Source: RUG806 sp963624415 (GTDB lineage Bacteria > Bacillota > Clostridia > Oscillospirales > Acutalibacteraceae). From it: 5,071 nucleotides of DNA. Where the stretch lies: positions 1 through 5,071 of the forward strand of contig CAVFPQ010000154.1 of NCBI GenBank assembly GCA_963624415.1, in the 5' to 3' direction. Made by a program: the position numbers and the translations under genes. Positions 1-5,071 of the stretch are shown piece after piece; positions within the stretch are counted from its first letter, which is position 1, and each line of letters starts with the position of its first letter. Below the pieces are notes generated by a model that was not told where the DNA came from, did not search any database, and saw only the letters and a list, made by a program, of their open reading frames with translations.

Positions 1-903
1 ATATGTTGCGCCGCAGTTTGCTCTCGTGCAGGTGTAGGTCTTAACGCCCTTTGATTTGCATGTCGACGCTGTTGTTACAACGCCGTCATTCCACTTGTGA
101 CCGATTGCCGAAATTGTCTTTGCTTCGGAATTGAGAATCTCTTTGCAGACTGTGCAGCGTGTTACAAGATTGTAGCTGCCTTCTGTCTCGCAAGTGGCTT
201 CGATTCTGTCTTCCTCGGCAGGTGTGCCGGGAGTGTGGCCGTTAGCTTTAACAATATCTGTCTTTATTTCCGCTCCACAATCATCACAGGTATATATTGT
301 ATAACCTTCTGTCGTGCAGGTGGGTTTTGTAACAATACCTTCTTTTGTTATTTTGTGAACAAGCACTTTCACATCATTTGCCGACAGTTTCACATTCTCC
401 CTTGCCGCATTAGTTATAGATGCGTTTGGTCCGGGTGTTAGCTTGAACGACGCACTCGCCGCATCAGAGCAGCTGTCCTTTGCTGTAAATGTCAGTTCAC
501 AAAGTTCGCCGGTATAATAAGTATCGGCAATACTCGTGTAAATGTAAAGCAATACGCCTTTTTTTGTTGTATTTTTTGTATCGACAGTAGTACTGTCACC
601 AAGATTTGCACATTTTATATCGGCATCCGCAATATCAAACAAAGAATAATCATATTCAAGATACATCTTAATATAGCTTACGCCGTCGTTTTTCTTTATG
701 TTGAGTTTAACACTGACTTTATCTCCCTTATTTATAAGCATGGGTGATAAAGAAATGGGAGTGGCGGTCGCAGCCTCCACTCCCACCTCGAAGACCGGCC
801 CCGGCGCTGCAGGTTCTTTCTCTTCTGCAGCGGCGAGTACGATCGACTGTGACAGTGTTAAAACAGCAATAAGAATAATCGCAAGGAATTTCTTAATTCG
901 CAT
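1..903 (-). CDS. Secreted cohesin-like protein with CxxC cysteine modules, 3' end cut by window edge
   Basis: The frame is open for all 301 codons from the ATG at 903-901 to base 1, so the C-terminus is missing. The start is supported by AAGAGGTG at 910-917, six bases upstream. Residues 1-26 form a signal peptide: RIKK, a hydrophobic run, then VLAAA with likely cleavage before E27. A short Ala/Pro/Glu linker follows. Residues about 50-165 look like a cohesin-type beta-sandwich (INKGDKVSVKLNIKKNDGVS, then MYLEYDYSLFDI, the usual G...L.YD..L pattern). From about residue 190 come three cysteine modules: C196/C206/C209, C238/C250/C253 and C282/C292/C297, each opening TC-x-x-x-G; in the last the close pair is spaced CxxxxC. 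The modules match those of the upstream gene, 22 bp away, so the two are probably co-transcribed. The role is unknown; binding a dockerin, cell-surface display and metal binding by the cysteines are inferences. The cohesin call is by pattern only and could be a related beta-sandwich. Confidence 0.85.
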   Translation of the reverse strand, partial: MRIKKFLAIILIAVLTLSQSIVLAAAEEKEPAAPGPVFEVGVEAATATPISLSPMLINKGDKVSVKLNIKKNDGVSYIKMYLEYDYSLFDIADADIKCANLGDSTTVDTKNTTKKGVLLYIYTSIADTYYTGELCELTFTAKDSCSDAASASFKLTPGPNASITNAARENVKLSANDVKVLVHKITKEGIVTKPTCTTEGYTIYTCDDCGAEIKTDIVKANGHTPGTPAEEDRIEATCETEGSYNLVTRCTVCKEILNSEAKTISAIGHKWNDGVVTTASTCKSKGVKTYTCTRANCGATY

Positions 904-909
904 GTTTTA

Positions 910-917
910 CACCTCTT
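910..917 (-). promoter_or_regulatory. Ribosome binding site of the downstream secreted-protein gene
   Basis: On the minus strand AAGAGGTG sits six bases before the ATG at 903-901. The 22-bp gap between the two minus-strand genes holds little else: no terminator-like hairpin and no promoter, which supports co-transcription. Confidence 0.7.
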
Positions 918-925
918 ATTTAATT

Positions 926-3900
926 TTACGCCTCAACGCCTACAATAGCATTTCTCATGAGGATGAAGTCAATACCATCAACAACACCATCATCATTGTA
1001 GTCATAGATAGAATCGTATGCTTCCTCTTCACGGGCAAGGTCCCACTCATTGAAGAGGCGGACATCGTTAACATTAACCTTACCGTTTTCATCAGCATCG
1101 CCGAGAAGCTTTACATCAATCTCTGCACCTGTGCCGAAGTCAGCAACAAGGGAGTTGTTAAGGTCATCCTGTCTTGTAACAAGAGTATTGTCAGCATTTA
1201 CGCTTACGCCTGTTTTGCCTACGAAGTCATCTTCAACATCGAATACGATCTGAGCAATCAGAACGTTTTCACCGCTGAACTCAACATTGCGTTCGCTGCC
1301 TGCTGTAATCATATAAACAGTCTTGCCGTTCTTGTTAACTGTTTCAATGTCGGTATAATTAATTGTTTTAAATCCGTCAACGCTTACGGGAGTATATCCG
1401 TTTGCAACAAGACCTTCGCCGATTTCGAGCTCGATCTCTGTGCCGTAGAGGCATGCATGCTCACTTGTAGCGTAAACACTGAGGATAGCTGTGCCGCCGT
1501 TAGCTGTCTTTTCATCGCCGTTATGTCCGGTGAGAGTATAGGTAAATGTGATAGTCTCATCCTTGCAGGGGATTATCTCAGCAGGAACAAGAACTTTGCC
1601 GCAGCCTTCTCTGTCACAAACAACTTCGTCTGTAAGACCTGTTGTGTGATAGTCGGCAGCATAGCCCGTATTTGTCTTTTCGCTATGACCGAGAGCTTCG
1701 ATTTCAGCATATGTTGTGTATTCACAACGTGTGCATGTCTCGTATGCGTCCCAACCGATTTCTTCACATGTAGCAGCCTTTGCATCACGTTTTACAATGT
1801 CATGACCGAGCTCGGGGATAACTTCCTGAGCAACGAGAACAGCTTCGCAATCGGAGCAATGCTTGCCCTCTGTACGGCCGGACTCGGTGCATGTAGCTTC
1901 AACAGCCTCATCAATAACCTCTGTGTGACCCTTAGCGGGGATAACTTCCTGAGCTACAAGAGTCTTGCCGCATACGGAGCAGTGAGAGCCTTCTGTAAGA
2001 CCTGCCTCGGTGCATGTAGCTTCAACAGCAGCATCAGGAACTTCGGTGTGACCGAGAGCATCGCCGTATACGAATGTGTCTTCACCGATTGCATCGCAGC
2101 GAGAGCAATCATATTTGTATACAGCCGCATTTTCGCAGTCAGCAGCACTTACAAGATGTGCGTCATCGATAACCTGTTCTGTGAAGTCGTGGCCGAGAAC
2201 AGAGATTTTGCCTTCAACCTGTTCAACGCCGCAGTCTTCTCTCCGGCACTTTGAAAGCTTTTCATAGCCGTCCTCTGTGCAGGTAGCAGCCTTATCGGTG
2301 CCGATAACAACAAAGTCGTGACCGAGGTGGCTTACGACATCTGTTTTTCTGTCTAAGCAAAGTTTGCAGTCATAAACTATAAAACCGTGCTCAAGGCATG
2401 TAGGATCACGAGAAAGATCTTCATTCTTTACATACTCATGTTTAAGTGCAGTGCCTTCAACTTCTTCAGTCCAGACTCTGCCGCACTTGTCGCATGTGTA
2501 GGTATAATAAGCGTTCTTTTCGCATACGGGTGCAGTGTAAACGGGTTCATCATCCTTGCAGTCTTCAAGAGTGAAGGAATTGCATCCGAATTCGCAAAGG
2601 CAATAGCCCATGTGCTTGTTCTCGCCGTCAACCTGTGTCCAGTCGCCGTATGTATGACCGGGAGCGGAACCCTCATCAACAACAGTCCATTCATATCCGC
2701 AATCATTGCAGGTGTAAACAGTGTAGCCGTCTTTATCGCAGTGTGCGGCAAAAACTTTGCTACCGGCATTGTCTTCACACTTTGCAGTTTCGGAATGCGC
2801 TGTGTTGTTTTTGCAAAGACGGGTATGTGTGCCGTCATTGTTTGATGTCCACTCGCCCCAGTTGTGACCGAGTGCGTCAATCTCCTGTGCCTCCTGCTTA
2901 GCGCCGCAGAGGTCGCAAGCCATGGGTGAAGTGCTGCCCTTCTCTGTGCATGTGGGAGTAACGGCTTCGCCTGTTGCGAGCCAATAATCTACCGCACCGA
3001 GATTTTTATCGGCAAGAACATATTTGCCTGTTTCTCTGTTAAGAACAACAGAAGGAGCATATGTCTTGTGATTGTCAACATCAACGGATTTGTCTTCGTC
3101 TTCGATATTCCATGTTGCACCGCAATCCTCGCACCAGTTAAAGAGATAAGCACCATTTTTGCATGTGGCGGGAATTTCTTCTGTTCTGATTGAAAGCTCG
3201 GGATGATTTTCCGCAACTGTAGAATCTTCATCTACAACAACCCAAGTATTTCCGCAGCCTGTGTGTCCGTTTTCAGGACCTGTCCAGCCCTTGTCGCAGG
3301 TGTAGGTCCAATAACCGTTTTCTGTGCAGGTGCCTTTGGTGTAAACACCCTCAGCAGTAGAAGCATGGTCATAGGCTTTTTCTCTTCCGCAGACTGTGCA
3401 GGTCTTCTTGTGCTGATAAAGAACAGAGCCGTTATCGTCTACAGTTACGATATTCTCAAACTCGCCCCATGTGTGACCGAGTGCGGGAATTTCTTCCTGC
3501 TCCTTGAGAATCTTCTGGCAGACAGAGCACTTCTCGCCTTCTGTAAGACCCGTACCTGTGCAGGTAGCAGCCTTGGCGGGAATTGTTTCGGGAGTATGAG
3601 CCGCAGTACCGCGAACCTCACGTCTCTCTATAGCTTCGCAATTTTTGCACTTGTATGTAATGTACTTAAGGCAATCATACAGTTCCTCGATTAAAATGGG
3701 ATTTTCCACATCATAATCGTGTTTTGTCATTTCGAGTACAGCATCGTCAGCTGACTCAAGATACTTTTTAACCTTACCGTTTTCGTCTTTGGTAAAGAGT
3801 CTTCCGCAATCGTTGCAGATATAATACTCTATATTACCCTCTGACGTGCAGGTAGGTTCAACAGCGTCAACTTTATCTGTGTTGACATGATTGTCGGCGT

Positions 3901-4162
3901 CAAGACCGACATCGATGGGAGCAAGCTCAAAGGAACACTCTTCGCAAATAACATCGGTATAGAAACCGTGTTCTTTACAAGTTGCTTCTTGTGAGACTTT
4001 CTGCTTTGCCAAGTCATAGACATGCTGATGATCCTCTGTTGCGGTACAGTAGGTCTCTGTGCTCTTTTCGCCAAGATTGTCTGCGTATGACAGAACAGAT
4101 CCTGATGAAAGAACCATGCATGTCGACAAAGCGAATGAAAGAATTTTTTTGCCGAGATTCAT
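926..4162 (-). CDS. Large secreted cysteine-repeat protein with cohesin-like domain and C-terminal dockerin (1078 aa)
   Basis: The ATG at 4162-4160 is chosen because it directly precedes a signal peptide (MNLGKK, hydrophobic stretch, SYA with likely cleavage before D28) and lies ten bases after GGAGGT. The frame stays open 18 codons further to a TTG at 4216, but that adds a polar stretch and would bury the signal. Residues about 60-866 are a cysteine array: some sixteen modules of form TC-x-x-x-G...C-x-x-C...GH, mostly 30-50 residues apart, interleaved with half-modules that open GH-x-W/Y-G-x-W/F. About 58 cysteines lie after the signal peptide by hand count. Residues about 870-1017 resemble a cohesin-like beta-sandwich. 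The C-terminus is a type I dockerin with two calcium loops: D1022, D1024, N1026, D1033 and D1054, N1056, D1058, D1065. The family knowledge is that dockerins bind cohesins on scaffoldins. Inferred: an exported protein tethered to a cellulosome-like or surface scaffold, cysteines binding metal or forming disulfides. No catalytic domain is visible. Confidence 0.92.
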   Translation of the reverse strand: MNLGKKILSFALSTCMVLSSGSVLSYADNLGEKSTETYCTATEDHQHVYDLAKQKVSQEATCKEHGFYTDVICEECSFELAPIDVGLDADNHVNTDKVDAVEPTCTSEGNIEYYICNDCGRLFTKDENGKVKKYLESADDAVLEMTKHDYDVENPILIEELYDCLKYITYKCKNCEAIERREVRGTAAHTPETIPAKAATCTGTGLTEGEKCSVCQKILKEQEEIPALGHTWGEFENIVTVDDNGSVLYQHKKTCTVCGREKAYDHASTAEGVYTKGTCTENGYWTYTCDKGWTGPENGHTGCGNTWVVVDEDSTVAENHPELSIRTEEIPATCKNGAYLFNWCEDCGATWNIEDEDKSVDVDNHKTYAPSVVLNRETGKYVLADKNLGAVDYWLATGEAVTPTCTEKGSTSPMACDLCGAKQEAQEIDALGHNWGEWTSNNDGTHTRLCKNNTAHSETAKCEDNAGSKVFAAHCDKDGYTVYTCNDCGYEWTVVDEGSAPGHTYGDWTQVDGENKHMGYCLCEFGCNSFTLEDCKDDEPVYTAPVCEKNAYYTYTCDKCGRVWTEEVEGTALKHEYVKNEDLSRDPTCLEHGFIVYDCKLCLDRKTDVVSHLGHDFVVIGTDKAATCTEDGYEKLSKCRREDCGVEQVEGKISVLGHDFTEQVIDDAHLVSAADCENAAVYKYDCSRCDAIGEDTFVYGDALGHTEVPDAAVEATCTEAGLTEGSHCSVCGKTLVAQEVIPAKGHTEVIDEAVEATCTESGRTEGKHCSDCEAVLVAQEVIPELGHDIVKRDAKAATCEEIGWDAYETCTRCEYTTYAEIEALGHSEKTNTGYAADYHTTGLTDEVVCDREGCGKVLVPAEIIPCKDETITFTYTLTGHNGDEKTANGGTAILSVYATSEHACLYGTEIELEIGEGLVANGYTPVSVDGFKTINYTDIETVNKNGKTVYMITAGSERNVEFSGENVLIAQIVFDVEDDFVGKTGVSVNADNTLVTRQDDLNNSLVADFGTGAEIDVKLLGDADENGKVNVNDVRLFNEWDLAREEEAYDSIYDYNDDGVVDGIDFILMRNAIVGVEA
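1094..1102 (-). other. First calcium loop of the dockerin (start of the domain)
   Basis: The codons here begin the loop GDADENGKVNVND (residues 1021-1033), with D1022, D1024, N1026 and D1033 at the calcium-ligand positions of the F-hand. The paired loop DYNDDGVVDGID follows 32 residues later (residues 1054-1065). Two such loops near the C-terminus define a type I dockerin. The first loop has E-N-G where N-x-D-G is commoner, a tolerated variation. Confidence 0.85.
1565..3985 (-). repeat. Array of cysteine-module repeats inside the large gene
   Basis: This is the coding DNA for residues about 60-866. Each module has TC followed three residues later by G, then a C-x-x-C pair about ten residues on, and closes with GH. 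Conserved pieces include ATCTEAG, HCSVCG, VAQEVIP and ALGH. Some modules are degenerate: around residues 835-866 the spacing is C-x-x-x-x-C (VCDREGC), and module 14 has CRREDC. Three linkers beginning at H230, H433 and H503 open with GH-x-W/Y-G-x-W/F and lead into a half-module. Most repeats have diverged at DNA level; the exception is listed separately. Confidence 0.85.
1805..2050 (-). repeat. Two near-identical tandem 123-bp units (41 codons each)
   Basis: The GH histidine codons fall at 2048-2050, 1925-1927 and 1802-1804, exactly 123 bp apart. Both units encode VEATCTE-x-G-x-TEG-x-HCS-x-C followed by LVAQEVIP. Long stretches are identical in DNA, for example GATAACTTCCTGAG at 1817 and again at 1940. 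The next module is 117 bp further on and far more diverged, so this pair looks like a recent duplication or a gene-conversion product. Confidence 0.85.
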
Positions 4163-4172
4163 TTTTCGGTTT

Positions 4173-4178
4173 ACCTCC
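4173..4178 (-). promoter_or_regulatory. Ribosome binding site that fixes the start of the large gene
   Basis: GGAGGT on the minus strand lies ten bases upstream of the ATG at 4162-4160. It falls inside the 18-codon upstream extension of the open frame, so it argues for the shorter start. Confidence 0.8.
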
Positions 4179-4347
4179 GTATTTTTTTTGCGGCATTGCG
4201 AACGGTACATCTCCAAAATTCATTAACCCGAATGCAAACCACTTCGAGAAAACGCAAAGCAAAAAAATCACCGAAAAAAACGCTTTCTCTTATGTCTTAC
4301 ATCTGAATTGTAAAAAGTTGAAAATATGCAGCCATTCACACGCTCGC

Positions 4348-4376
4348 CTTATAAAATTTCCCTCTTTCAGACGCAA
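4348..4376 (-). promoter_or_regulatory. Candidate sigma-A-type promoter for the secreted-protein operon
   Basis: On the minus strand TTGCGT (4376-4371) and TATAAG (4353-4348) are separated by 17 bases. The -10 matches five of six consensus bases, but the -35 matches only three. Transcription would start near 4341 and give a leader of roughly 180 nt before the ATG at 4162. The leader contains T-rich runs and no riboswitch that I recognise. The region is AT-rich, so chance matches are expected. Confidence 0.3.
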
Positions 4377-4417
4377 AAAGAGAAAAGTTTTATACAATCG
4401 CATACTTTACACTCGCA

Positions 4418-4460
4418 TTTTACTGCAATTTGCGGTAAAAGTCAATACCTCAATTTGCAG
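4418..4460. promoter_or_regulatory. Possible operator: imperfect palindromes upstream of the HTH gene
   Basis: Bases 4418-4440 form a 23-bp imperfect palindrome, TTTTAC-T-GCAA-T-TTGC-G-GTAAAA, symmetric except at one position per arm and the centre. The half-site recurs: CAATTTGCGG at 4426-4435 and CAATTTGCAG at 4451-4460, a 25-bp direct spacing. CTGCAATTTG at 4423-4432 is also nearly inverted relative to 4451-4460. Symmetric sites just ahead of an XRE-type regulator gene are commonly its own binding sites, so autoregulation is a reasonable guess. In AT-rich DNA some symmetry arises by chance. Confidence 0.35.
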
Positions 4461-4494
4461 TTTTTACAATTAACTAAAAAAACAAATATTCAAA

Positions 4495-4501
4495 AAGGGA
4501 G
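4495..4501 (+). promoter_or_regulatory. Ribosome binding site of the HTH regulator
   Basis: AAGGGAG lies eight bases before the ATG at 4510 and overlaps the alternative GTG start at 4501, which makes the ATG the better start. Confidence 0.65.
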
Positions 4502-4509
4502 TGCAAATT

Positions 4510-4719
4510 ATGTATAAACACATCAGAGAGCTTCGTGAAGACCACGACTTATCACAGAGAGAGGTATCGGCAAAGCTCAACTGCTCACAGCAGGTTTACA
4601 GCAACTATGAATTAGGTCAGCGTGATGTGCCGACGGATATTCTTATCAAGCTGTCATATTTTTATGACGTATCTACGGACTACCTGCTGGATCTGACGAA
4701 TAATCCGAAAAGGAATTGA
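4510..4719 (+). CDS. XRE/Cro-family helix-turn-helix transcriptional regulator (69 aa)
   Basis: A small DNA-binding protein made almost entirely of one HTH_3/Cro-C1 domain. Residues about 3-57 carry IRELREDHDLSQREVSAKL, a CSQQVYSNYELGQR recognition segment and a closing LSYFYDVSTDYLLDL helix, all typical of the family. The start is the ATG at 4510-4512, eight bases after AAGGGAG (4495-4501). An in-frame GTG at 4501 would overlap that ribosome binding site and add only three residues. There is no partner domain, so it resembles stand-alone Cro-like repressors found in phages, integrative elements and toxin-antitoxin loci, and also as chromosomal regulators in Clostridia. It is transcribed divergently from the secreted-protein pair. 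Its targets are unknown; palindromes at 4418-4460 are candidate sites. Confidence 0.92.
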   Translation: MYKHIRELREDHDLSQREVSAKLNCSQQVYSNYELGQRDVPTDILIKLSYFYDVSTDYLLDLTNNPKRN

Positions 4720-4724
4720 CGGGG

Positions 4725-5071
4725 ATGAGGGTGAAGCCGCGACGAGGCGGCGAAGCCGACGAGGAGCGGCAGGCCGACTCGGATAGCGAGGCGGCACACC
4801 CCGCCGTCAGAAGCGTAAGCGGTATGACGGCAATGCCCGGAGCGAGTCGAATTTATTCAGCCGCGGCCTTACGCGGCTTAATAAATGAAGGCGAGCGGAG
4901 GGCATTCCGCCCGGAGGCGGTACCCGGCTGTCCGGTATGCAAGTTAACATATTACGAAAAACTTACCGAACGGACAGCCGGGTGCCCCGACGGGCGGCCC
5001 GCAAAAAAGAACAGGCTTAGCCACGCACTGACAACGAAGCATTGGTTTCTCGCCGAAAAATCTCCCATATC
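4725..5071 (+). CDS. Possible GC-rich open frame, 3' end cut by window edge (doubtful gene)
   Basis: One plus-strand frame runs without a stop from ATG 4725 through 115 codons to the window end. The ATG is five bases after the regulator's stop, with AAAAGGA at 4708-4714 ten bases upstream, so coupled translation is possible. The first 45 or so codons give mostly Arg, Glu, Ala, Asp and Gly, as expected from GC-rich hairpin DNA in any frame. A second possible start is ATG 4824 (MTAMPGASRIYS). The later part is less biased and contains PGCPVCKLTYYEKLTER and TTKHWFLAEKSP, which look more protein-like. No domain is recognised. At 64% GC, stops are uncommon, so openness is weak evidence, and the inverted repeats explain the DNA at least as well. 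If real, the next tens of codons beyond the window should stay open and show homologues. Confidence 0.25.
   Translation, partial: MRVKPRRGGEADEERQADSDSEAAHPAVRSVSGMTAMPGASRIYSAAALRGLINEGERRAFRPEAVPGCPVCKLTYYEKLTERTAGCPDGRPAKKNRLSHALTTKHWFLAEKSPI
4733..4764 (+). repeat. Short direct repeat GAAGCCG(CG)ACGAGG
   Basis: GAAGCCGCGACGAGG at 4733-4747 recurs as GAAGCCGACGAGG at 4752-4764, differing only by a CG dinucleotide. GCCGC (4736-4740) can also pair with GCGGC (4747-4751). It forms the left part of the GC-rich structured region. Confidence 0.6.
4851..4886. repeat. 15-bp-arm hairpin with one mismatch
   Basis: ATTTATTCAGCCGCG (4851-4865) pairs with CGCGGCTTAATAAAT (4872-4886) over 15 positions with a single C/T mismatch and a six-base loop GCCTTA. 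The AT outer half and GC inner half make a composite stem. It is nested inside the AATGCCC/GGGCATT helix. Confidence 0.85.
4919..4986. repeat. Perfect 13-bp inverted repeat with 36-base AT-rich loop
   Basis: ACCCGGCTGTCCG (4922-4934) and CGGACAGCCGGGT (4971-4983) are exact reverse complements. The stem extends outward by a T-G wobble and two G-C pairs to 4919 and 4986. The 36-base intervening segment (4935-4970) is AT-rich and holds AAGT (4941-4944) and ACTT (4961-4964), which can pair further. Confidence 0.9.
4998..5071. other. Right flank, no feature beyond the possible open frame
   Basis: After the last stem the sequence returns to mixed composition with an A-run at 5003-5008. I see no RNA gene, promoter or terminator here. 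The plus-strand frame described above is the only coding signal. Confidence 0.5.

Larger units (their letters stand above)
4179..4509. other. AT-rich divergent intergenic region
   Basis: About 31% GC over 4261-4500 by hand count, with no convincing gene on either strand. It holds the candidate minus-strand promoter and the palindromes listed separately. A plus-strand promoter for the regulator is not clear: TATACAAT (4391-4398) and TACAAT (4465-4470) could serve as -10 elements, but neither has a good -35 at the right distance. Confidence 0.7.
4736..4997. other. GC-rich chain of consecutive hairpins (structured RNA or palindromic element)
   Basis: About 64% GC over 4721-5000, against about 31% upstream of the regulator. 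In order: GCCGC/GCGGC (4736-4751); a weak GCCG/CGGC (4755-4770); GCCG-a-CTCG over CGAG-g-CGGC (4773-4795); GCCGTCA/TGACGGC (4803-4831); AATGCCC/GGGCATT (4832-4906) enclosing a long hairpin; CCGCCCG/CGGGCGG (4907-4997) enclosing a 13-bp perfect stem. The last three helices abut directly. There is no T-run after the final stem on the plus strand; an A-run at 5003-5008 follows instead, so this is not a standard terminator on either strand. It could be a noncoding RNA, a dispersed REP-like repeat or a mobile-element end. I do not recognise a named family. Confidence 0.6.

Noticed and set aside
1805..2050. CRISPR-like direct repeats
   Set aside because: The period is 123 bp, the repeats are coding and in frame, and there are no unique spacers.
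698..2254. 518-codon plus-strand open frame
   Set aside because: It is antisense to both secreted-protein genes and crosses their junction. The real frames have signal peptides, ribosome binding sites, repeats and a dockerin; this one has no domain or ribosome binding site. It stays open because the true genes avoid TTA, CTA and TCA codons in that register.
4111..4125. Lipoprotein signal at C15 of the large protein
   Set aside because: The residue before C15 is Thr, not Gly, Ala or Ser, and the preceding hydrophobic run is too short. The SYA-D site at residue 27 fits ordinary signal peptidase better.
4163..4216. Upstream extension of the large gene from a TTG start
   Set aside because: It would place 18 polar residues before the signal peptide, and the strong GGAGGT site lies inside it, well placed for the ATG at 4162.
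3982..4473. 163-codon plus-strand open frame across the intergenic region
   Set aside because: It overlaps the signal-peptide end of the large gene antisense, then runs through AT-rich promoter DNA. No domain and no convincing ribosome binding site.
4907..5010. Rho-independent terminator
   Set aside because: The strong stems are not followed by a T-run on the plus strand, and on the minus strand the T-run comes before the stem instead of after it.

Overview
The window looks like chromosome of an anaerobic, fibre-associated Firmicute of the Ruminococcus / Oscillospiraceae kind. This is inferred from a dockerin-bearing secreted protein, cohesin-like domains, CxxC repeat proteins typical of gut and rumen Clostridia, strong AGGAGG-type ribosome binding sites and moderate-GC coding DNA. 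No taxonomic marker is present, so species cannot be given.

Layout: two adjacent minus-strand genes fill positions 1-4162. The upstream one (926-4162) encodes a 1078-residue exported protein: signal peptide, about 800 residues of cysteine modules (TC-x-x-x-G ... C-x-x-C ... GH), a cohesin-like beta-sandwich region and a C-terminal type I dockerin. After a 22-bp gap carrying a good ribosome binding site comes a second exported protein (903 down to 1, cut by the window edge). It has the related parts in a different order: signal peptide, cohesin-like domain, then the same cysteine modules. The two are probably one operon read from an AT-rich region around 4163-4509.

That AT-rich region (about 31% GC over 4261-4500) separates the pair from a divergent small gene at 4510-4719, an XRE/Cro-type helix-turn-helix regulator of 69 residues. 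Between them lie a candidate minus-strand promoter and imperfect palindromes that could be operators for the regulator.

Immediately after the regulator, composition jumps to about 64% GC (4721-5000) and the DNA becomes a chain of inverted repeats. Three of the larger helices (4803-4831, 4832-4906, 4907-4997) abut with no base between them. This could be a structured RNA, a dispersed palindromic element, or the start of a GC-rich gene: one plus-strand frame stays open from an ATG at 4725 to the window end. The sequence alone does not decide. It is the least explained part of the window.

Working picture (inference): the two secreted proteins are surface or cellulosome-associated partners, possibly metal-stabilised rods carrying adhesion modules. 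The regulator may or may not control them.
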